Origin: WHSW01 sp963781265
Lineage (GTDB): Bacteria; Actinomycetota; Thermoleophilia; Solirubrobacterales; 70-9
Length of the DNA stretch: 64,000 bases
Assembly: GCA_963781265.1 (NCBI GenBank)
Contig: CAWAFH010000018.1
Coordinates: 186,001 to 250,000 of the forward strand
Direction of reading: 5' to 3'
Each line of letters opens with the position of its first letter. Position 1 is the first letter of the stretch. Below are positions 8,708 through 17,939 of this stretch, one piece after another. Position numbers and translations under genes: made by a program. The notes below the pieces were generated by a model. The model did no database searches, was not told where the DNA came from, and was given only the letters and a program-made list of their open reading frames with translations.

Positions 8708-9803
8708 GCCCCGCCGCCGGCGGCGGGGGCTTCGCCGGTCCCATGTCCGCGCAGGGCGAGCGCGGGCTGGGCCGGAAGTTGATTCGGTTGCGAAACCGCG
8801 GGTCCGCGATCACGTTCGCGCCGAGGCGGAAGCCGACGCGCTTGGGCAGGACCCCGCTGCGCGGGGGGTCGCCGCCGTAGTAGCCCGCCCGCGCCGACCA
8901 GAGGCAGTTCCCGCGGACCTGGTTGTCCGTCGCGGTCGAGCCGCTCGACTCGATGTTGTGGCGGATCGTCGAGTTGCTGATGATGTTGTCCTTGACCAGG
9001 GTCCCGTCGGAGCGGTTGCCGAAGATCACGCCCTCCCCGTTGCCATCGATGACGTTGCCCACGATCCGCGTCCCGGTGGCGTCCGGATAGAGCTGGATGC
9101 CGCGGTCGGCGTTGTCGTAGATCAGGTTCTCGCGGATGACCGTGTCGCGAGCGGTGTCGACGTAGATCCCATGGTCGTGGTTCAGCGCCGGCAGCTCGCC
9201 GCAGTCGTGGATCCGATTGCGCTCGATCACCACGCCGCGCGGCGCCGGGGCGCCCGGATAGCGGTCGATGAGCACGCAGATGTCGGTGTGGCGGTTGGTG
9301 ATCTCGTTGTCGGCGATCACCGTGCGGCTCGCGTAGATCAGCGGTGAGAACTGGTCGCTGACCAGGCGCAGCCCCTCGATCGCGGCGCCGGTCGCCTTCG
9401 GGCTGATCCGCACCTGGCCGCCGGAGATCGACGCCCGCGAGCCCGGGTAGTTGCGCAGGGTGATACCGCGCTTTCGCAGGTCGACGCCCCCCTCATAGGC
9501 CCCGCGGCGCAGGCAGCCGGTCTCGCCGGCCTGGAGCGAATCAGCGAAGCGCTGCAGATGGCCGCCGGGCTTCAGCACCCCGCCGGTGCACACGTCAGGC
9601 ACCCCCGGTCCGTCGGCGATCTCGTCCGCGGACGGCGGCGAGGAGTTCGGCGCCGGCGGTGCGCCGGGCACGCCACGGGTCGGGATCAGCGGCACCAGAT
9701 CCTCGAGGCCGGGCGGGATTCCAGCCCGGACGCAGGCGGCGACCGTGACCACCGTGACCGCTGCCACCGCTATCCATGTGCCGGCCCGCCGGCGTCCCGT
9801 CAT
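8682..9803 (-). CDS. secreted right-handed parallel beta-helix lipoprotein
   Basis: 373 residues. The N-terminus MTGRRRAGTW plus a hydrophobic run and VAAC (Cys about 24) give a probable lipoprotein signal, followed by a Pro/Ser-rich linker (GVPGAPPAPNSSPPSADE). The body is a series of short strands typical of pectate-lyase-like PbH1 repeats: VIADNEITNRHTDICV, GVVIERNRIHDCGE, DTVIRENLIYDNADRGIQLY, TRIVGNVIDGNGEGVIFGN and TLVKDNIISNSTIRHNIESS. Proteins of this type bind or cleave extracellular polysaccharide; no catalytic residues can be assigned with confidence. It converges on the cupin gene. Confidence 0.75.
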   Translation of the reverse strand: MTGRRRAGTWIAVAAVTVVTVAACVRAGIPPGLEDLVPLIPTRGVPGAPPAPNSSPPSADEIADGPGVPDVCTGGVLKPGGHLQRFADSLQAGETGCLRRGAYEGGVDLRKRGITLRNYPGSRASISGGQVRISPKATGAAIEGLRLVSDQFSPLIYASRTVIADNEITNRHTDICVLIDRYPGAPAPRGVVIERNRIHDCGELPALNHDHGIYVDTARDTVIRENLIYDNADRGIQLYPDATGTRIVGNVIDGNGEGVIFGNRSDGTLVKDNIISNSTIRHNIESSGSTATDNQVRGNCLWSARAGYYGGDPPRSGVLPKRVGFRLGANVIADPRFRNRINFRPSPRSPCADMGPAKPPPPAAGLTPRSESP

Positions 9804-10283
9804 CCCGGCGGAAGGCTAGACGGCGATGAGTTCGGGCAAGCGCACCGCTAGCTGGCCCGTGCCCGCCACTCGGGTTTCATATGGTCCTCTTCGGTTCGGC
9901 TTAGTCGCGGCTGAGTCGCGGGCGGTTGGGTGTGCTCATGGCAGAGCGCAGCCCCCACCCACCCGCCGACTCGGTGAGCGTCTGGCGCGTGCGGACGCTG
10001 GCGGCAACCGTGGCCGGAGCGCTGGCGGTCGCCGGCCTCCCCGGCACCGGGGTCCCGCCACCACCGCCGGCGCCGTTGCCCGAGCGGGTCGAGGCGAGGC
10101 GGTTCGGCGCCGTCGTGCCGGCCGTCCCCGGGGTCGCGAGGCGGACGGTGGCCTGGTGGAGACGACTGCGCTCGGCGCTTCCCGCGATCGGGAGGACGCC
10201 GTCGAGCCGGCCCGACAACCCGGCCCTGCCGACCGTGGGAAGGCCTCGCGACGGCCCGCGGCGGGTCGCCCGGGTCGGGACGC
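9804..10283. other. 480-base spacer before the nuo operon 3' end, no firm gene
   Basis: No recognisable product. A plus-strand frame from ATG 9938 to 10351 begins with a hydrophobic stretch (VRTLAATVAGALAVAGLPG) and has good third-position GC at first, but it turns Arg/Pro-rich and overlaps the end of nuoN, so I do not call it. On the minus strand the frame running down from nuoN is equally low-complexity. GTCGCGG is directly repeated around 9905-9920. The region may hold the nuo operon terminator, but no hairpin with a T-run is evident. Confidence 0.3.
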
Positions 10284-11822
10284 TCAGCCGAGCAGCGAGG
10301 CGATCGAGTCGCCCGCGGTGGTGGCCCAGTCCACCAGCGGCGACGGGATGATCCCGAAGAAGACGGTCGCCGCGGCGGCGAGGAACGTGAGGCCGAGGAT
10401 CGCCTTGCAGTTGACGCCGCTGGTCTCGGCCGCGGCGTCGGCCTCCTGCGAGCCGCCCGCCATCGCCGGCATCGCGTCGGGCACCCGCTCCGCTCCGGGG
10501 CGCATCCAGACCGCCGCGATCACCCGCAGGTAGTAGGCGAGGGAGATCATCGTCCCGATGGCGATCATCACGCCGAGCCAGGTGTAGTCCGACTCGACCG
10601 CGGACTCGATCAGGTAGAGCTTGCCGATGAAGCCCGCGGTGCCCGGCAACCCGGCGAGCGCCAGCATCGAGATCGTCAGCGCCGTCGCGAGCCCCGGCCG
10701 TTCGCGACCGAGGCCCTCCACCGAGCGGATGTCGTCGCCGTAAGGTGTCTGGCGCTCGCGGATCGTGATCACCGCGAAGGCGGCCAGGTTCATGAGCGCG
10801 TAGGCGGCGAGATAGAAGACCAGGGCGCTGACCCCGGACGCGCTCGTCGCGACCACCGCGACCATCATGTAGCCGGCCTGGGCGACGCTCGAGTACCCGA
10901 GCAGGCGCTTGAGCGAGTTCTGACCGAGCGCGCCGGCGTTGCCGACCACGATCGAGACCGCCGCCAGCGCCGCCAGCGCCGGCTGCCAGTCGTCGGCCGC
11001 CGGGCCGAGCGCGACCTCGAAGAAGCGGACCAGGACGCAGAAGACGGCCGCCTTGGTGGCCACGGACATGAACGCGGTCACCGGGGTGGGGGCGCCCTGG
11101 TAGACGTCCGGCGTCCACTGGTGGAAGGGCGCGACCGAGAGCTTGAAGGCGAGCCCGGTGGCCGCGAGGGCGACCCCGATCAGCAGCAGCGGGTCGTCGA
11201 CGATCGAGCCGCCGACCGCGGTCCGGATCCCGGAGAAGTCGGTGGACCCGGCCGCGCCGTAGACGAAGGCGAGCCCGTAGAGCAGCGTCGCCGAGCCGAG
11301 CGAGCCGATGATCAGGTACTTGAGGCCCGACTCGATCGAGCTCGTCCGGCGCAGCGCCGCGCCGCAGAGCACGTAGAGCGGGATCGACAGCAACTCGAGC
11401 GCGACGAAGAAGGCGATCAGGTTCTGCGCCTGGGCGATCATCGTCATTCCCAGCACCGAGCAGATCAGCAGCGCCTGGAACTCGCCGTGCCCACTCGGCC
11501 CCAGCGGCCGGTCGAACGCCTCCTCGCGCCACGAGAGCGGGATGCAGAAGGCGGCCGCCGCGATGCAGATCAGGCTGGTGGCGATCGCGAGGTCGTCGAG
11601 GCGAAGCGCGCCGGCGATCAGGTTCTTGTGAGCGCCCCACTGGGCGATCAGCAGGCCGGCCGCGACCGCGAGCGTGCCGAGCCCGACCACCGAGACGATG
11701 ATCAGCTGCCGCCTTCGGCTGCCGCCGATCAGCCCGGCGAGCAGGGTGAGGACGAGCCCGCCCGTGAGCGCGATGATCGGCGAGATCCCGCCGTAGTTGA
11801 TGTCGGGGGCGTTGAAGTCCAT
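10284..11822 (-). CDS. nuoN: NADH-quinone oxidoreductase subunit N
   Basis: 512-residue antiporter-like membrane subunit of complex I, one of three proton-channel modules. It is rich in membrane helices; ALELLSIPLYVLCGAALRR holds the helix-5 glutamate, SGLKYLIIGSLGSA the lysine region and FKLSVAPFHQWTPDVYQGAPTPVTAFMSVATKAA the discontinuous-helix block shared with Mrp antiporters. It is the last gene of the operon. The start ATG 11822 shares one base with the nuoM stop (TGATG). Length and motifs are normal for NuoN. Confidence 0.95.
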   Translation of the reverse strand: MDFNAPDINYGGISPIIALTGGLVLTLLAGLIGGSRRRQLIIVSVVGLGTLAVAAGLLIAQWGAHKNLIAGALRLDDLAIATSLICIAAAAFCIPLSWREEAFDRPLGPSGHGEFQALLICSVLGMTMIAQAQNLIAFFVALELLSIPLYVLCGAALRRTSSIESGLKYLIIGSLGSATLLYGLAFVYGAAGSTDFSGIRTAVGGSIVDDPLLLIGVALAATGLAFKLSVAPFHQWTPDVYQGAPTPVTAFMSVATKAAVFCVLVRFFEVALGPAADDWQPALAALAAVSIVVGNAGALGQNSLKRLLGYSSVAQAGYMMVAVVATSASGVSALVFYLAAYALMNLAAFAVITIRERQTPYGDDIRSVEGLGRERPGLATALTISMLALAGLPGTAGFIGKLYLIESAVESDYTWLGVMIAIGTMISLAYYLRVIAAVWMRPGAERVPDAMPAMAGGSQEADAAAETSGVNCKAILGLTFLAAAATVFFGIIPSPLVDWATTAGDSIASLLG

Positions 11823-13369
11823 CACTCGCCGACCTCGCCGACCGGCGCGTAGCCGGTCCAGCCGCGGCCGAAGCTCCGGGTCCCGGCAGTCGTCTCGCTC
11901 GCGGTCGCCGCGGAGACCGCGTCGACCTTCTCGGTCACCGAGCCCTCGCCGCGCTCGAGGATCAGCCCGGGCCAGAGCGCGAGGGCGACGATCACCGCGA
12001 CCAGCGGCGCGAGCACGATCCCGTCGCGGATCCCGATCTCGCGCGACTCGGCGCCCTCCGGCAGCCGGTTGTGCATCACCCGCTGGTACATCCGCAGGCT
12101 GTAGAAGGCCGCCAGCGCGATCCCGATCGCTGCGACGAAGGCGAAGACGACCTTCGACTGGAAGACGCCGTTGAGGATGTAGAACTCGCCGATGAAGTTG
12201 GCCGAGCCGGGCATCGCGAGGTTCGCCATCGCGAGGACCAGGAACAGCGCGGCGAGCACCGGGGCCCGCATCGCCTGGCCGCCCATCTTGGTGACGTCCT
12301 CGGTCCGCGTCCGGGCGTAGACGATCGCGATCACCATGAACAGGCCGGCGACGACGAGGGCGTGGTTGACCATCTGCAGGACCGCGCCGTCGGCGCCGTC
12401 GGCGCGGAGGCTGAAGATCCCGAGCGTGATGAACCCGAGCTGCGCGATCGACGAGTAGCCGGCGATCAGCCGGATGTTCGTCTGCGTGAACGCCATCACC
12501 GAGCCGTAGAGGATCGAGGCGAGCGCGATCAGCATCACCACCTCCTGGAACTCGGAGGTCGCGTTCGGAAACAGCGGCAGCGCGACGCGCAGGAAGCCGT
12601 AGGCCCCGACCTTGGAGAGCACCGCGGAGAGCAGGATCAGCACGGGCAGCGGCGCCGCGCGGTAGGCGTCCGGCATCCAGCCGTGGATCGGGAAGGCCGG
12701 CATCTTGACCAGGAACGCGGCGGCGAAGAAGCAGAAGATCCACTCCTGGCTGCCGGTCGACAGCAGGTGCTCCTGCAGCACCGGGATCGAGAAGCTGAGC
12801 TCGCCGACCGAGTCCGAGGAGAGGATCGCGGTGGCGATCGCGCCGACCAGCATCAGCAGCGAGCCGACCAGTGTGTAGACGATCATCTTCGTCGTCGCGG
12901 CGATCCGGTTCTCGCCGCCGAAGGTCCCGATCAGGAAGAAGAACGGGATCAGCATCAGGTCGAAGAAGAGGACGAACAGCAGGAGGTCCTGGGCCATGAA
13001 GGCGCCGAGCGCCGCCGTCCCGGCCAGCCCGACGAGGAAGTAGTAGAGCCGCGCGCGCCCGTCGCCGGGCTCGTCGCGAAGCGCCGACCAGAGCGTGACC
13101 GCGAACCAGAGCGCCGCGGTCATCAGGACCAGGAAGACGCTGATCCCGTCGATCCCGAGCTGGTAGCGGACCCCGAGGTCGGGGATCCACGACTCGTCGA
13201 CGACTTGCTGGAGCCCTGCCGCAGAGCTGTCGAAATCGGCGACGAGACCGATCGCCAGCCCGAGCGCGACCGCCGCCCCGGCGACCGCGACCCACCGCGA
13301 CGCCACGGCCGGCACCAGCAGCGCAATCAGCCCGGCGACGAGCGGCGTCCACAAGAGCAGACTCAGCAT
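11822..13369 (-). CDS. nuoM: NADH-quinone oxidoreductase subunit M
   Basis: 515-residue antiporter-like subunit. Recognisable blocks are FFDLMLIPFFFLIGTFGGENR (helix-5 Glu region), KMIVYTLVGSLLMLVG, FFAAAFLVKMPAFPIHGWMPDAY and SSIAQLGFITLGIFSL. The start is ATG 13369. It is separated from nuoL by a 43-base gap that carries a 7-base tandem array. It couples quinone reduction to proton transfer together with NuoL and NuoN. Confidence 0.95.
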   Translation of the reverse strand: MLSLLLWTPLVAGLIALLVPAVASRWVAVAGAAVALGLAIGLVADFDSSAAGLQQVVDESWIPDLGVRYQLGIDGISVFLVLMTAALWFAVTLWSALRDEPGDGRARLYYFLVGLAGTAALGAFMAQDLLLFVLFFDLMLIPFFFLIGTFGGENRIAATTKMIVYTLVGSLLMLVGAIATAILSSDSVGELSFSIPVLQEHLLSTGSQEWIFCFFAAAFLVKMPAFPIHGWMPDAYRAAPLPVLILLSAVLSKVGAYGFLRVALPLFPNATSEFQEVVMLIALASILYGSVMAFTQTNIRLIAGYSSIAQLGFITLGIFSLRADGADGAVLQMVNHALVVAGLFMVIAIVYARTRTEDVTKMGGQAMRAPVLAALFLVLAMANLAMPGSANFIGEFYILNGVFQSKVVFAFVAAIGIALAAFYSLRMYQRVMHNRLPEGAESREIGIRDGIVLAPLVAVIVALALWPGLILERGEGSVTEKVDAVSAATASETTAGTRSFGRGWTGYAPVGEVGE

Positions 13370-13380
13370 GGGCGGCCCTC

Positions 13381-13410
13381 GAGCGGCGAGCGGCGAGCGG
13401 CGAGCGGCGA
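13381..13410. repeat. 7-base tandem array (GAGCGGC)x4 in the nuoL-nuoM gap
   Basis: Four consecutive GAGCGGC units plus GA fill most of the 43-base gap between the nuoL stop and the nuoM start. A second array of the same unit, inverted relative to this one, lies at 21821-21849 at the nuoE-nuoF junction. Arrays this short can gain or lose units by slippage. Confidence 0.8.
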
Positions 13411-13412
13411 AC

Positions 13413-15419
13413 TCAATTCGCCACCACCAGGAAGTAGACGCCCAACGCCGCGAAGCCGCCGACGAGCAGCAGCGCGTAGGCGCGAACGAAGCCCGACTGG
13501 GCGCCGCGGACGACCGAGCCGGCTCCCTTGACCGCGCCCGACGCCCCGTTGACGATCCCCTGGATCACGTAGCGCTCGAAGACCGCGTTGCAGAAGCGCC
13601 CGATCGCGATCGCCGGCCGGTAGAAGAGGAAGTCGATGGCCTCGTCGAAGTACCACTTGTTGAACAGGAAGCCGTGCAGGCGGGGGTGGCGCTCGGCGAG
13701 CCTCGCCGTGACCCCGGGGCGGCGGATGTAGGCGAGGTAGGCGAACGTGATCCCCGTGATCGAGATCAGGCCGCCGACCGCGAGGCCGATCCACGAGTCC
13801 TCGGCCGAGGGCACGATCGAATAGAGCGACGAGCTGTAGAAGGTGCCGTCGAGGAACTTGGTGACCAGATCATCGACGCCGGGGATCTGGATCAGCCCGC
13901 CGATCAGGGCGCCGACGCCCAGGATCGCCATCGCCACCCTCATCGGCCACTCGCGCTCGGCGATGTGGTGTTCCTCGCCTGGGAAGCCGACGTCGGTGTC
14001 CTCGTGCTCGCCGGTGTGCGGGTTGGTCGGCGGGGCGTGGTACATGTGACCGCCCTCGAGCTCCGCAGCCTCCTTGCAGGGCTTGCCGGCGACGACCCGG
14101 AAGCCGATCCGGAACGAGTAGAAGGCGGTCAGCAGCGCGCCGACGTAGCCGCCGATCGCGAAGACCCAGTACATGCCGCCGCGGTCGGCGGCGAAGCCGA
14201 GGATCTCGTCCTTGGAGAAGAACCCGGACGTGAACGGGAAGGCGGCGAGCGCCAGGCAGCCGACCAGCAGCAGCGCCGACGTGAACGGCATCGCCTTGCG
14301 AAAGCCCCGCATGTCGTCGATGTTCTGGTTGTTGGCCATCGCGGAGATGATCGAGCCGGCGGCCATGAACAGCAGCGCCTTGAAGAAGGCGTGCGCCATC
14401 AGCATGAACATCCCGCCCGCGTAGGCGCCGATCGAGACGCCCATGATCATGTAGCCGATCTGGCTCATGGTCGAGTAGGCGATGATCCGCTTCAGGTCGG
14501 TGACCGCGAGGGCGATCGTGGCCGCGATGAGCAGGGTCGCGAGGCCCACGAAGGCGGCGATGTCGGCGGCGGTCGGGGCGAGCTCGAAGAGCGGGAACAT
14601 GCGCGCGATCAGGTAGACGCCGGCGGTGACCATGGTCGCCGCGTGGATCAGGGACGAGACCGGCGTCGGGCCCTCCATCGCGTCCGGCAGCCAGGTGTGG
14701 AACGGGACCTGGGCCGACTTCGCGAAGGCGCCGACGCAGAGCAGCAGGCAGATCGCGATCAGGACGCCCTGGTTGGTGGAGAAGGTCTCGCGGGCGGCGT
14801 CGAAGCTGGTCAGGTAGTCGAACGTGCCGAGCTCGCGGAAGATGAACAACGCGGCGAGGACGAGCCCGATGTCGCCGACGACGTTGATCACGAACGCCTT
14901 CATCCCGGCCGTGGTCGCGGTCTCGCGCCGGTACCAGAAGCTGATCAGCGCGTAGGAGGCAAAGCCGACGAACGCCCAGCCGACGATCAGGAAGATGTAG
15001 TTGCCGGCGAGCACCAGCAGCAGCATCGAGAAGACGAAGAAGTTGAGGTAGCTGAAGAAGCGCGCGTAGCCGCGGTCCGAGGCCATGTACGCGAGCGAGT
15101 AGAGGTGGATGAGGGCCGAGACCCCGGTGACCACCAGGCACATGAAGAGCGAGAGCGGGTCGACGAGGATGCTGAGCTGGATGTCGAGCCCGGCGGCGCT
15201 CGCATAGCCGTACAGCGAGTCCACCAGCTGGCGCTCCTCGACCGGGTGGTCGAGCAGGGCGATCACGGCGCCGATCGAGCAGGCGAAGGCGAGCGCGATC
15301 GAGGCGGTGCCGACCCACGCCGCGGCCTTGCCCGGCAGGGCGGCGCGCCCGAACGCGATCACCATGCTCCCGGCGAGTGGGAAGGCGAGCACGAGCCAGG
15401 CCCACGTGGTCGCCGACAT
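13413..15419 (-). CDS. nuoL: NADH-quinone oxidoreductase subunit L
   Basis: 668 residues, the normal size for the distal antiporter-like subunit with a long C-terminal lateral helix. GWAFVGFASYALISFWYRRETA, KSAQVPFHTWLPDAMEGPTPVSSLIHAATMVTAGVYLIAR and STMSQIGYMIMGVSIGAY are family signatures. The last 150 residues contain a transmembrane segment and the connecting helix. ATG 15419 overlaps the nuoK stop by one base. A His-rich soluble insert (GGHMYHAPPTNPHTGEHEDT) lies after the antiporter core, within the variable C-terminal part. Confidence 0.95.
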   Translation of the reverse strand: MSATTWAWLVLAFPLAGSMVIAFGRAALPGKAAAWVGTASIALAFACSIGAVIALLDHPVEERQLVDSLYGYASAAGLDIQLSILVDPLSLFMCLVVTGVSALIHLYSLAYMASDRGYARFFSYLNFFVFSMLLLVLAGNYIFLIVGWAFVGFASYALISFWYRRETATTAGMKAFVINVVGDIGLVLAALFIFRELGTFDYLTSFDAARETFSTNQGVLIAICLLLCVGAFAKSAQVPFHTWLPDAMEGPTPVSSLIHAATMVTAGVYLIARMFPLFELAPTAADIAAFVGLATLLIAATIALAVTDLKRIIAYSTMSQIGYMIMGVSIGAYAGGMFMLMAHAFFKALLFMAAGSIISAMANNQNIDDMRGFRKAMPFTSALLLVGCLALAAFPFTSGFFSKDEILGFAADRGGMYWVFAIGGYVGALLTAFYSFRIGFRVVAGKPCKEAAELEGGHMYHAPPTNPHTGEHEDTDVGFPGEEHHIAEREWPMRVAMAILGVGALIGGLIQIPGVDDLVTKFLDGTFYSSSLYSIVPSAEDSWIGLAVGGLISITGITFAYLAYIRRPGVTARLAERHPRLHGFLFNKWYFDEAIDFLFYRPAIAIGRFCNAVFERYVIQGIVNGASGAVKGAGSVVRGAQSGFVRAYALLLVGGFAALGVYFLVVAN

Positions 15420-15718
15420 CAGCCGCGCAGCTCCCGGATCTCATCGACGTCCAGGGTCATCTTGCGGCGGAACATGGCGACGATCAGGCCGAGGCCGACG
15501 ACCACCTCGCAGGCGGCGACGACCATGACCACGAGCGCGAACACCTGGCCCTCCTCGTTGCCGTTCGAGCGCGAGAAGGCGACCAGCGCGAGGTTGCCGG
15601 CGTTCAGCATCAGCTCGAGGCAGAGCAGGATGACCAGCGGGCTGCGCCTGATCAAGACGCCGCAGGCGCCGGTCGCGAACAGCAGAGCCGAGAGGACGAG
15701 ATACCAGGACGTATCCAT
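15419..15718 (-). CDS. nuoK: NADH-quinone oxidoreductase subunit K
   Basis: 99 residues with three membrane helices. LLCLELMLNAGNLALVAF contains the conserved intramembrane Glu essential for proton transfer in E. coli NuoK, and a second Glu lies in AACEVVVGLGL. ATG 15718 overlaps the nuoJ stop (TAATG). Confidence 0.95.
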   Translation of the reverse strand: MDTSWYLVLSALLFATGACGVLIRRSPLVILLCLELMLNAGNLALVAFSRSNGNEEGQVFALVVMVVAACEVVVGLGLIVAMFRRKMTLDVDEIRELRG

Positions 15719-16296
15719 TACGCGGCCACCTCCTCCGCTTCGCGTCCGGGGGTGCCGCGGTCCTCCGGGGGAACCTGATCCTTCGGCGCTTCCCGTTGCT
15801 TGCGGCCCGCCAGCACGACCGCGCCGACGGCGGCGATCAGCAGGAGCATCGAGGCGGCCTCGAAGGCGACCAGGAAGCGCTCGAGCAACAGCTTGCCGAT
15901 CGAGGCCGGCGAGCCAAAGCCCGCCTCGATCGTCGGGCCCTCGGAGTCGATCGAGGCCAGCGAGGTCCCGATGACCGCGATCGAGACCTCGACGAACAGG
16001 GCCGCGGCGAGCAGCGGCGCGACCATGCGCTGGCCGGGGATCGACTCGTAGAGCGGTTCCTCGGCACCGCCGACGTACGCGGCGACGAACAGGTAGAGGA
16101 CCATCACGGCGCCGGCATAGACGACGATCTGCGCGGCGGCGATGAACTCGGCGTGGAGCAGCAGGAACAGCCCGGCGAGCGAGACGAGGTGGACGATCAG
16201 CGCGAGCACGCTGTAGAACGGGTTGCGGAGCGCGATCACCGCGATCGCCCCGCCGAGGGCGCCGATTGCGCCGGCGAAGAAGCAGATTTGAACCAC
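15718..16296 (-). CDS. nuoJ: NADH-quinone oxidoreductase subunit J
   Basis: 192 residues, five membrane helices. NPFYSVLALIVHLVSLAGLFLLL and IAAAQIVVYAGAVMVLYLFV are the conserved blocks, including the pi-bulge region of helix 3. The start is GTG 16296. The C-terminal tail GTPGREAEEVAA is encoded by a dispersed repeat (15723-15757) that recurs upstream of this same gene at 16301-16335, so the last dozen residues probably come from repeat insertion. Confidence 0.93.
   Translation of the reverse strand: MVQICFFAGAIGALGGAIAVIALRNPFYSVLALIVHLVSLAGLFLLLHAEFIAAAQIVVYAGAVMVLYLFVAAYVGGAEEPLYESIPGQRMVAPLLAAALFVEVSIAVIGTSLASIDSEGPTIEAGFGSPASIGKLLLERFLVAFEAASMLLLIAAVGAVVLAGRKQREAPKDQVPPEDRGTPGREAEEVAA
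15723..15757. repeat. dispersed repeat A, copy 1 (inside the 3' end of nuoJ)
   Basis: 35 bases identical to 16301-16335; the core CTCCGCTTCGCGTCC also occurs at 29364-29387 inside the thioesterase gene. In this copy it encodes the final residues of NuoJ and ends next to the TAATG stop-start overlap with nuoK. Confidence 0.8.
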
Positions 16297-16300
16297 TACC

Positions 16301-16335
16301 CGGCCACCTCCTCCGCTTCGCGTCCGGGGGTGCCG
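16301..16335. repeat. dispersed repeat A, copy 2 (nuoI-nuoJ gap)
   Basis: Exact 35-base copy of 15723-15757 lying in the 61-base gap just before the nuoJ start. Read on the minus strand it would encode the same GTPGREAEEVAG tail followed by TAG, which overlaps the nuoJ start as TAGTG, exactly as copy 1 overlaps nuoK as TAATG. Its purine-rich GGAGGAGGTGG end may supply the nuoJ ribosome site. Confidence 0.8.
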
Positions 16336-16357
16336 GGGTCAGCTGTAAGGATCACGC

Positions 16358-16903
16358 TCACTCGCCCTCGCGCCGCAGCGGAGTCCGCTCAATGGGCTCC
16401 GCCAGCAGCATTTCCTTCGTGAAGATCAGGTCGTTGCGGTTGTAATCCGCCATCTCGTACTCGTGGCCCATCGTGATCGCGTCGAACGGGCAGGCGACCT
16501 CGCAGTAGCCGCAGAAGATGCAGCGCGAGAGGTTGATCTCGTAGACCGCCGCGTAGCGCTCGCCGGCCGAGACGCGGTCCGCCGGATCGTTCTCGGCGGC
16601 GACGACGCGGATGCAGTCGGCCGGGCAGGCGGCGGCGCACAGCGAGCAGCCGACGCACTTCTCGAGCCCGGTGTCCTCGAACTTGTGCAGCTTGTGGCGG
16701 CCGCGAAAACGCGGGTAGACCGGCGTCTTCTCCTCCGGGTACTGGATCGTCACCGGGCCCTCGATCAGCCGGGCCATGGTCGTCTTCAGGCCGCGCAGGG
16801 TCTCGCCGAAGGCGCGGTAGGCGCCCTTCGCGCCGCCCGGCTCGGGGCCGCGCTGGACGGCGACGACGTCCTCGTCGTGCAGGTAGGGGAACTCTTCGCT
16901 CAT
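16358..16903 (-). CDS. nuoI: NADH-quinone oxidoreductase subunit I
   Basis: 181-residue 8Fe ferredoxin-like subunit carrying clusters N6a and N6b. Two [4Fe-4S] motifs are visible: CVGCSLCAAACPADC and CIFCGYCEVACP. The start is ATG 16903, 37 bases after the nuoH stop. It relays electrons from NuoG toward NuoB. Confidence 0.96.
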   Translation of the reverse strand: MSEEFPYLHDEDVVAVQRGPEPGGAKGAYRAFGETLRGLKTTMARLIEGPVTIQYPEEKTPVYPRFRGRHKLHKFEDTGLEKCVGCSLCAAACPADCIRVVAAENDPADRVSAGERYAAVYEINLSRCIFCGYCEVACPFDAITMGHEYEMADYNRNDLIFTKEMLLAEPIERTPLRREGE

Positions 16904-16904
16904 C

Positions 16905-16943
16905 TGAGCCGCCTCGACAACGGCAGGGTTCGGCTGCGCCTCA
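16905..16943 (-). repeat. stop-codon-embedded intergenic repeat, copy 2
   Basis: On the minus strand it starts with the nuoH TGA: TGAGGCGCAGCCGAACC ... CGTTGTCGAGGCGGCTCA, ending two bases before the nuoI start. It keeps the TGAGGCG-GAAGCCGA-like core and a GTTG(TC)GAGG block, in the same order as the other copies. Confidence 0.55.
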
Positions 16944-17939
16944 CAGGACGACCACCAGTACAGCGGTGACGAGGATGTTGAGGGTGGCGAGGGGGAGCAG
17001 CACCTTCCAACCGAGGCTCATGAGCTGGTCATAGCGCAGCCGCGGCAACGTCGCCCGCACCCAGATGAAGACGAGGATCAGGCAGAGGATCTTGGCGATC
17101 ATCCAGATCGGGTCGAGCCAGGCCGGCCCAGGCCCGTGGTAGCCGCCGAGGAAGAAGGCAACGGCGATCCCGGAGACGACGAACATCTCGAGGTACTCGG
17201 CGAGCAGGAACGAGGCGAAGCGGGCGCCGCCGTACTCGGTCTGGAAGCCCTGGACCAGCTCGGCGTCGGCCTCGGGGAGGTCGAACGGGGCGCGGTTGGT
17301 CTCGGCGAACCCGGCGACCATGAAGATGATGAAGGCGAGGAACTGGGGGATCACGTACCAGACGGCGTCCTGGGCCTCGACGATGGAGACCAGCGAGAGC
17401 GACCCGGCCATCATGATCACGCCGAGCAGCGAGAGCCCCATCGCGATCTCGTACGAGATCAGCTGCGCCGCCGAGCGCATCGCGCCGAGGAAGCTGTACT
17501 TGGAGGCGGATGACCAGCCCGAGAGGAGCAGGCCGTAGAAGGCGAACGAGCCGAAGGCGAAGAAGTACAGGACGCCGATCGGCACGTCGATCCCGTAGAG
17601 GCCGACCCCGTCCTCGACGTTGCCAAAGGGCAGGATCGCGATCGTGGTGATCCCGGAGATGATCACGAGCGCGGGCCCGAGCGCAAACAGGAACGGGACC
17701 GCGGCGGCCGGGCGGAACGGCTGCTTGCCGAGCAGCTTGAGGATGTCGGCGAGCGGCTGCATCAGCCCCACCGGGCCGACCCGGTTGGGCCCGTAGCGGT
17801 GCTGGAAGCGGCCGATCAGCTTGCGTTCGACCACGGTCAGCACCGGGACGATCATGAAGACGACGAGGAAGATGAGGATCGACTTGACGATCATGATCCA
17901 GGTCGCCTCGGCGAAGTTGACGTCGGCGAGCGGGATCAA
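16941..17939 (-). CDS. nuoH: NADH-quinone oxidoreductase subunit H
   Basis: 332-residue membrane subunit that forms the quinone cavity with NuoB and NuoD. ERKLIGRFQHRYGPNRVGP is the signature of helix 1-2, and FDLPEADAELVQGFQTEYGG carries the acidic loop of the E-channel. The start is TTG 17939, whose last two bases lie in the nuoG stop (TTGA); no ATG or GTG fits the conserved N-terminus. The stop codon is part of a dispersed repeat. Confidence 0.94.
   Translation of the reverse strand: MIPLADVNFAEATWIMIVKSILIFLVVFMIVPVLTVVERKLIGRFQHRYGPNRVGPVGLMQPLADILKLLGKQPFRPAAAVPFLFALGPALVIISGITTIAILPFGNVEDGVGLYGIDVPIGVLYFFAFGSFAFYGLLLSGWSSASKYSFLGAMRSAAQLISYEIAMGLSLLGVIMMAGSLSLVSIVEAQDAVWYVIPQFLAFIIFMVAGFAETNRAPFDLPEADAELVQGFQTEYGGARFASFLLAEYLEMFVVSGIAVAFFLGGYHGPGPAWLDPIWMIAKILCLILVFIWVRATLPRLRYDQLMSLGWKVLLPLATLNILVTAVLVVVL

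Noticed and set aside
9938..10351. Plus-strand frame with a hydrophobic start in the pre-nuo spacer
   Set aside because: Possible membrane segment but later sequence is Arg/Pro-rich, has no homology I recognise and overlaps the nuoN end.
9901..11640. 579-codon minus-strand frame overlapping nuoN
   Set aside because: It is a shifted frame of nuoN with Arg-rich composition; NuoN has intact membrane blocks.
13368..15974. Long plus-strand open frame opposite nuoL-nuoK
   Set aside because: Arg/Asp/Glu-rich composition typical of the antisense frame of GC-rich genes; nuoL and nuoK on the minus strand have clear homology and membrane helices.
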